Assembly: GCA_030149115.1 (NCBI GenBank)
Contig: JASBSE010000241.1
Coordinates: forward strand, 1 to 6,094
DNA: 6,094 nt
Direction of reading: 5' to 3'
Source of the DNA: Winogradskyella sp.
GTDB taxonomy: Bacteria; Bacteroidota; Bacteroidia; Flavobacteriales; Flavobacteriaceae
Below the pieces are notes generated by a model. The model saw only the letters and a list, made by a program, of their open reading frames with translations. It was not told where the DNA came from and searched no databases. Of the stretch, positions 5,879-6,094 are shown in pieces; positions within the stretch are counted from its first letter, which is position 1; every line of letters begins with the position of its first letter. The position numbers were made by a program, and so were the translations under genes.

Positions 5879-6094
5879 TAAAGGACACATAACACAATTT
5901 ATAGAGAAGTATTACCTACACTTTAATGCAGCAGCTTTGGTTGATGCAGCAAAGGGTTACGAAGATCAGCTTAATAATGGCGCTAAGATGTTAGTGTCTT
6001 TAGCTGGTGCTATGAGTACCGCAGAGCTAGGTAAGATTTTTGCTGAAATGATTCGTCAAGATAAAGTACACATCATATCTTGTACAGGTGCAAA
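5868..6094 (+). CDS. Deoxyhypusine synthase-like protein, N-terminal part (cut by window end)
   Basis: 75 codons of a gene that continues past the window. Translation begins MSTNKGHITQFIEKYY and contains SLAGAMSTAELG (44-55) and the start of a CTGA(N) motif (72-75). These correspond to the NAD-binding TSN...SSG and TAGG regions of eukaryotic deoxyhypusine synthase. The family oxidises an aminopropyl/aminobutyl donor with NAD and transfers a butylamine group. Bacteria lack eIF5A, the eukaryotic substrate, so in this operon a polyamine acceptor such as putrescine, giving homospermidine, is the natural inference. The ATG at 5868 overlaps the agmatinase stop by 11 bp. A second in-frame ATG at 5859 is possible and would add MTK; the later one is preferred because it gives a compact start close to the conserved GxxxxFIEKYY segment. 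The overlap suggests translational coupling with agmatinase. Confidence 0.86.
   Translation, partial: MSTNKGHITQFIEKYYLHFNAAALVDAAKGYEDQLNNGAKMLVSLAGAMSTAELGKIFAEMIRQDKVHIISCTGA

Noticed and set aside
1..6094. CRISPR array, integron attC site, complete insertion sequence, tRNA or defence genes
   Set aside because: Looked for on both strands. There are no regularly spaced long repeats, no transposase or integrase, and no cloverleaf; the boundary elements are too degenerate to be called attC sites.

Overview
The window looks like chromosomal DNA of a marine or aquatic flavobacterium (Bacteroidota). The evidence is high AT content, translation starts preceded by A-rich leaders without Shine-Dalgarno motifs, a good TTG / TAnnTTTG promoter of the Bacteroidota sigma type, and proteins with a strong flavobacterial flavour. 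These are a short 463-residue arginine decarboxylase, an agmatinase with an Asn/Asp-rich tail, a bacterial deoxyhypusine-synthase-like protein and a long rhomboid protease.

Layout. The left half (46-2782) is on the minus strand: a predicted outer-membrane lipoprotein with a seven-bladed propeller-like body, and upstream of it a rhomboid intramembrane serine protease with extra soluble domains at both ends. The junctions beside these genes (about 5-48, 1241-1305 and 2801-2838) hold short degenerate repeat-like elements. This suggests the left half is a more mobile, accessory stretch. The centre (2783-3474) is a 692-bp divergent intergenic region. It contains a possible decayed minus-strand reading frame, a four-unit 11-bp tandem array, a near-consensus promoter and a leader rich in stem-loops. 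The right half (3475-6094) is a plus-strand polyamine operon: arginine decarboxylase, agmatinase, and the start of a deoxyhypusine-synthase-like gene that runs off the window.

How the genes work together. The first two operon enzymes convert arginine to agmatine and then to putrescine plus urea. The third belongs to a family that transfers aminobutyl groups, so in a bacterium it most plausibly extends putrescine to a longer polyamine such as homospermidine (inference). The most interesting non-coding signal is the roughly 290-nt leader between the best promoter and the decarboxylase start. A 12-bp stem begins at its expected 5' end, and two further perfect stems follow. It could be a regulatory leader of the polyamine operon or a separate small RNA. 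No tRNA, rRNA, CRISPR array, complete insertion sequence or defence system was seen.
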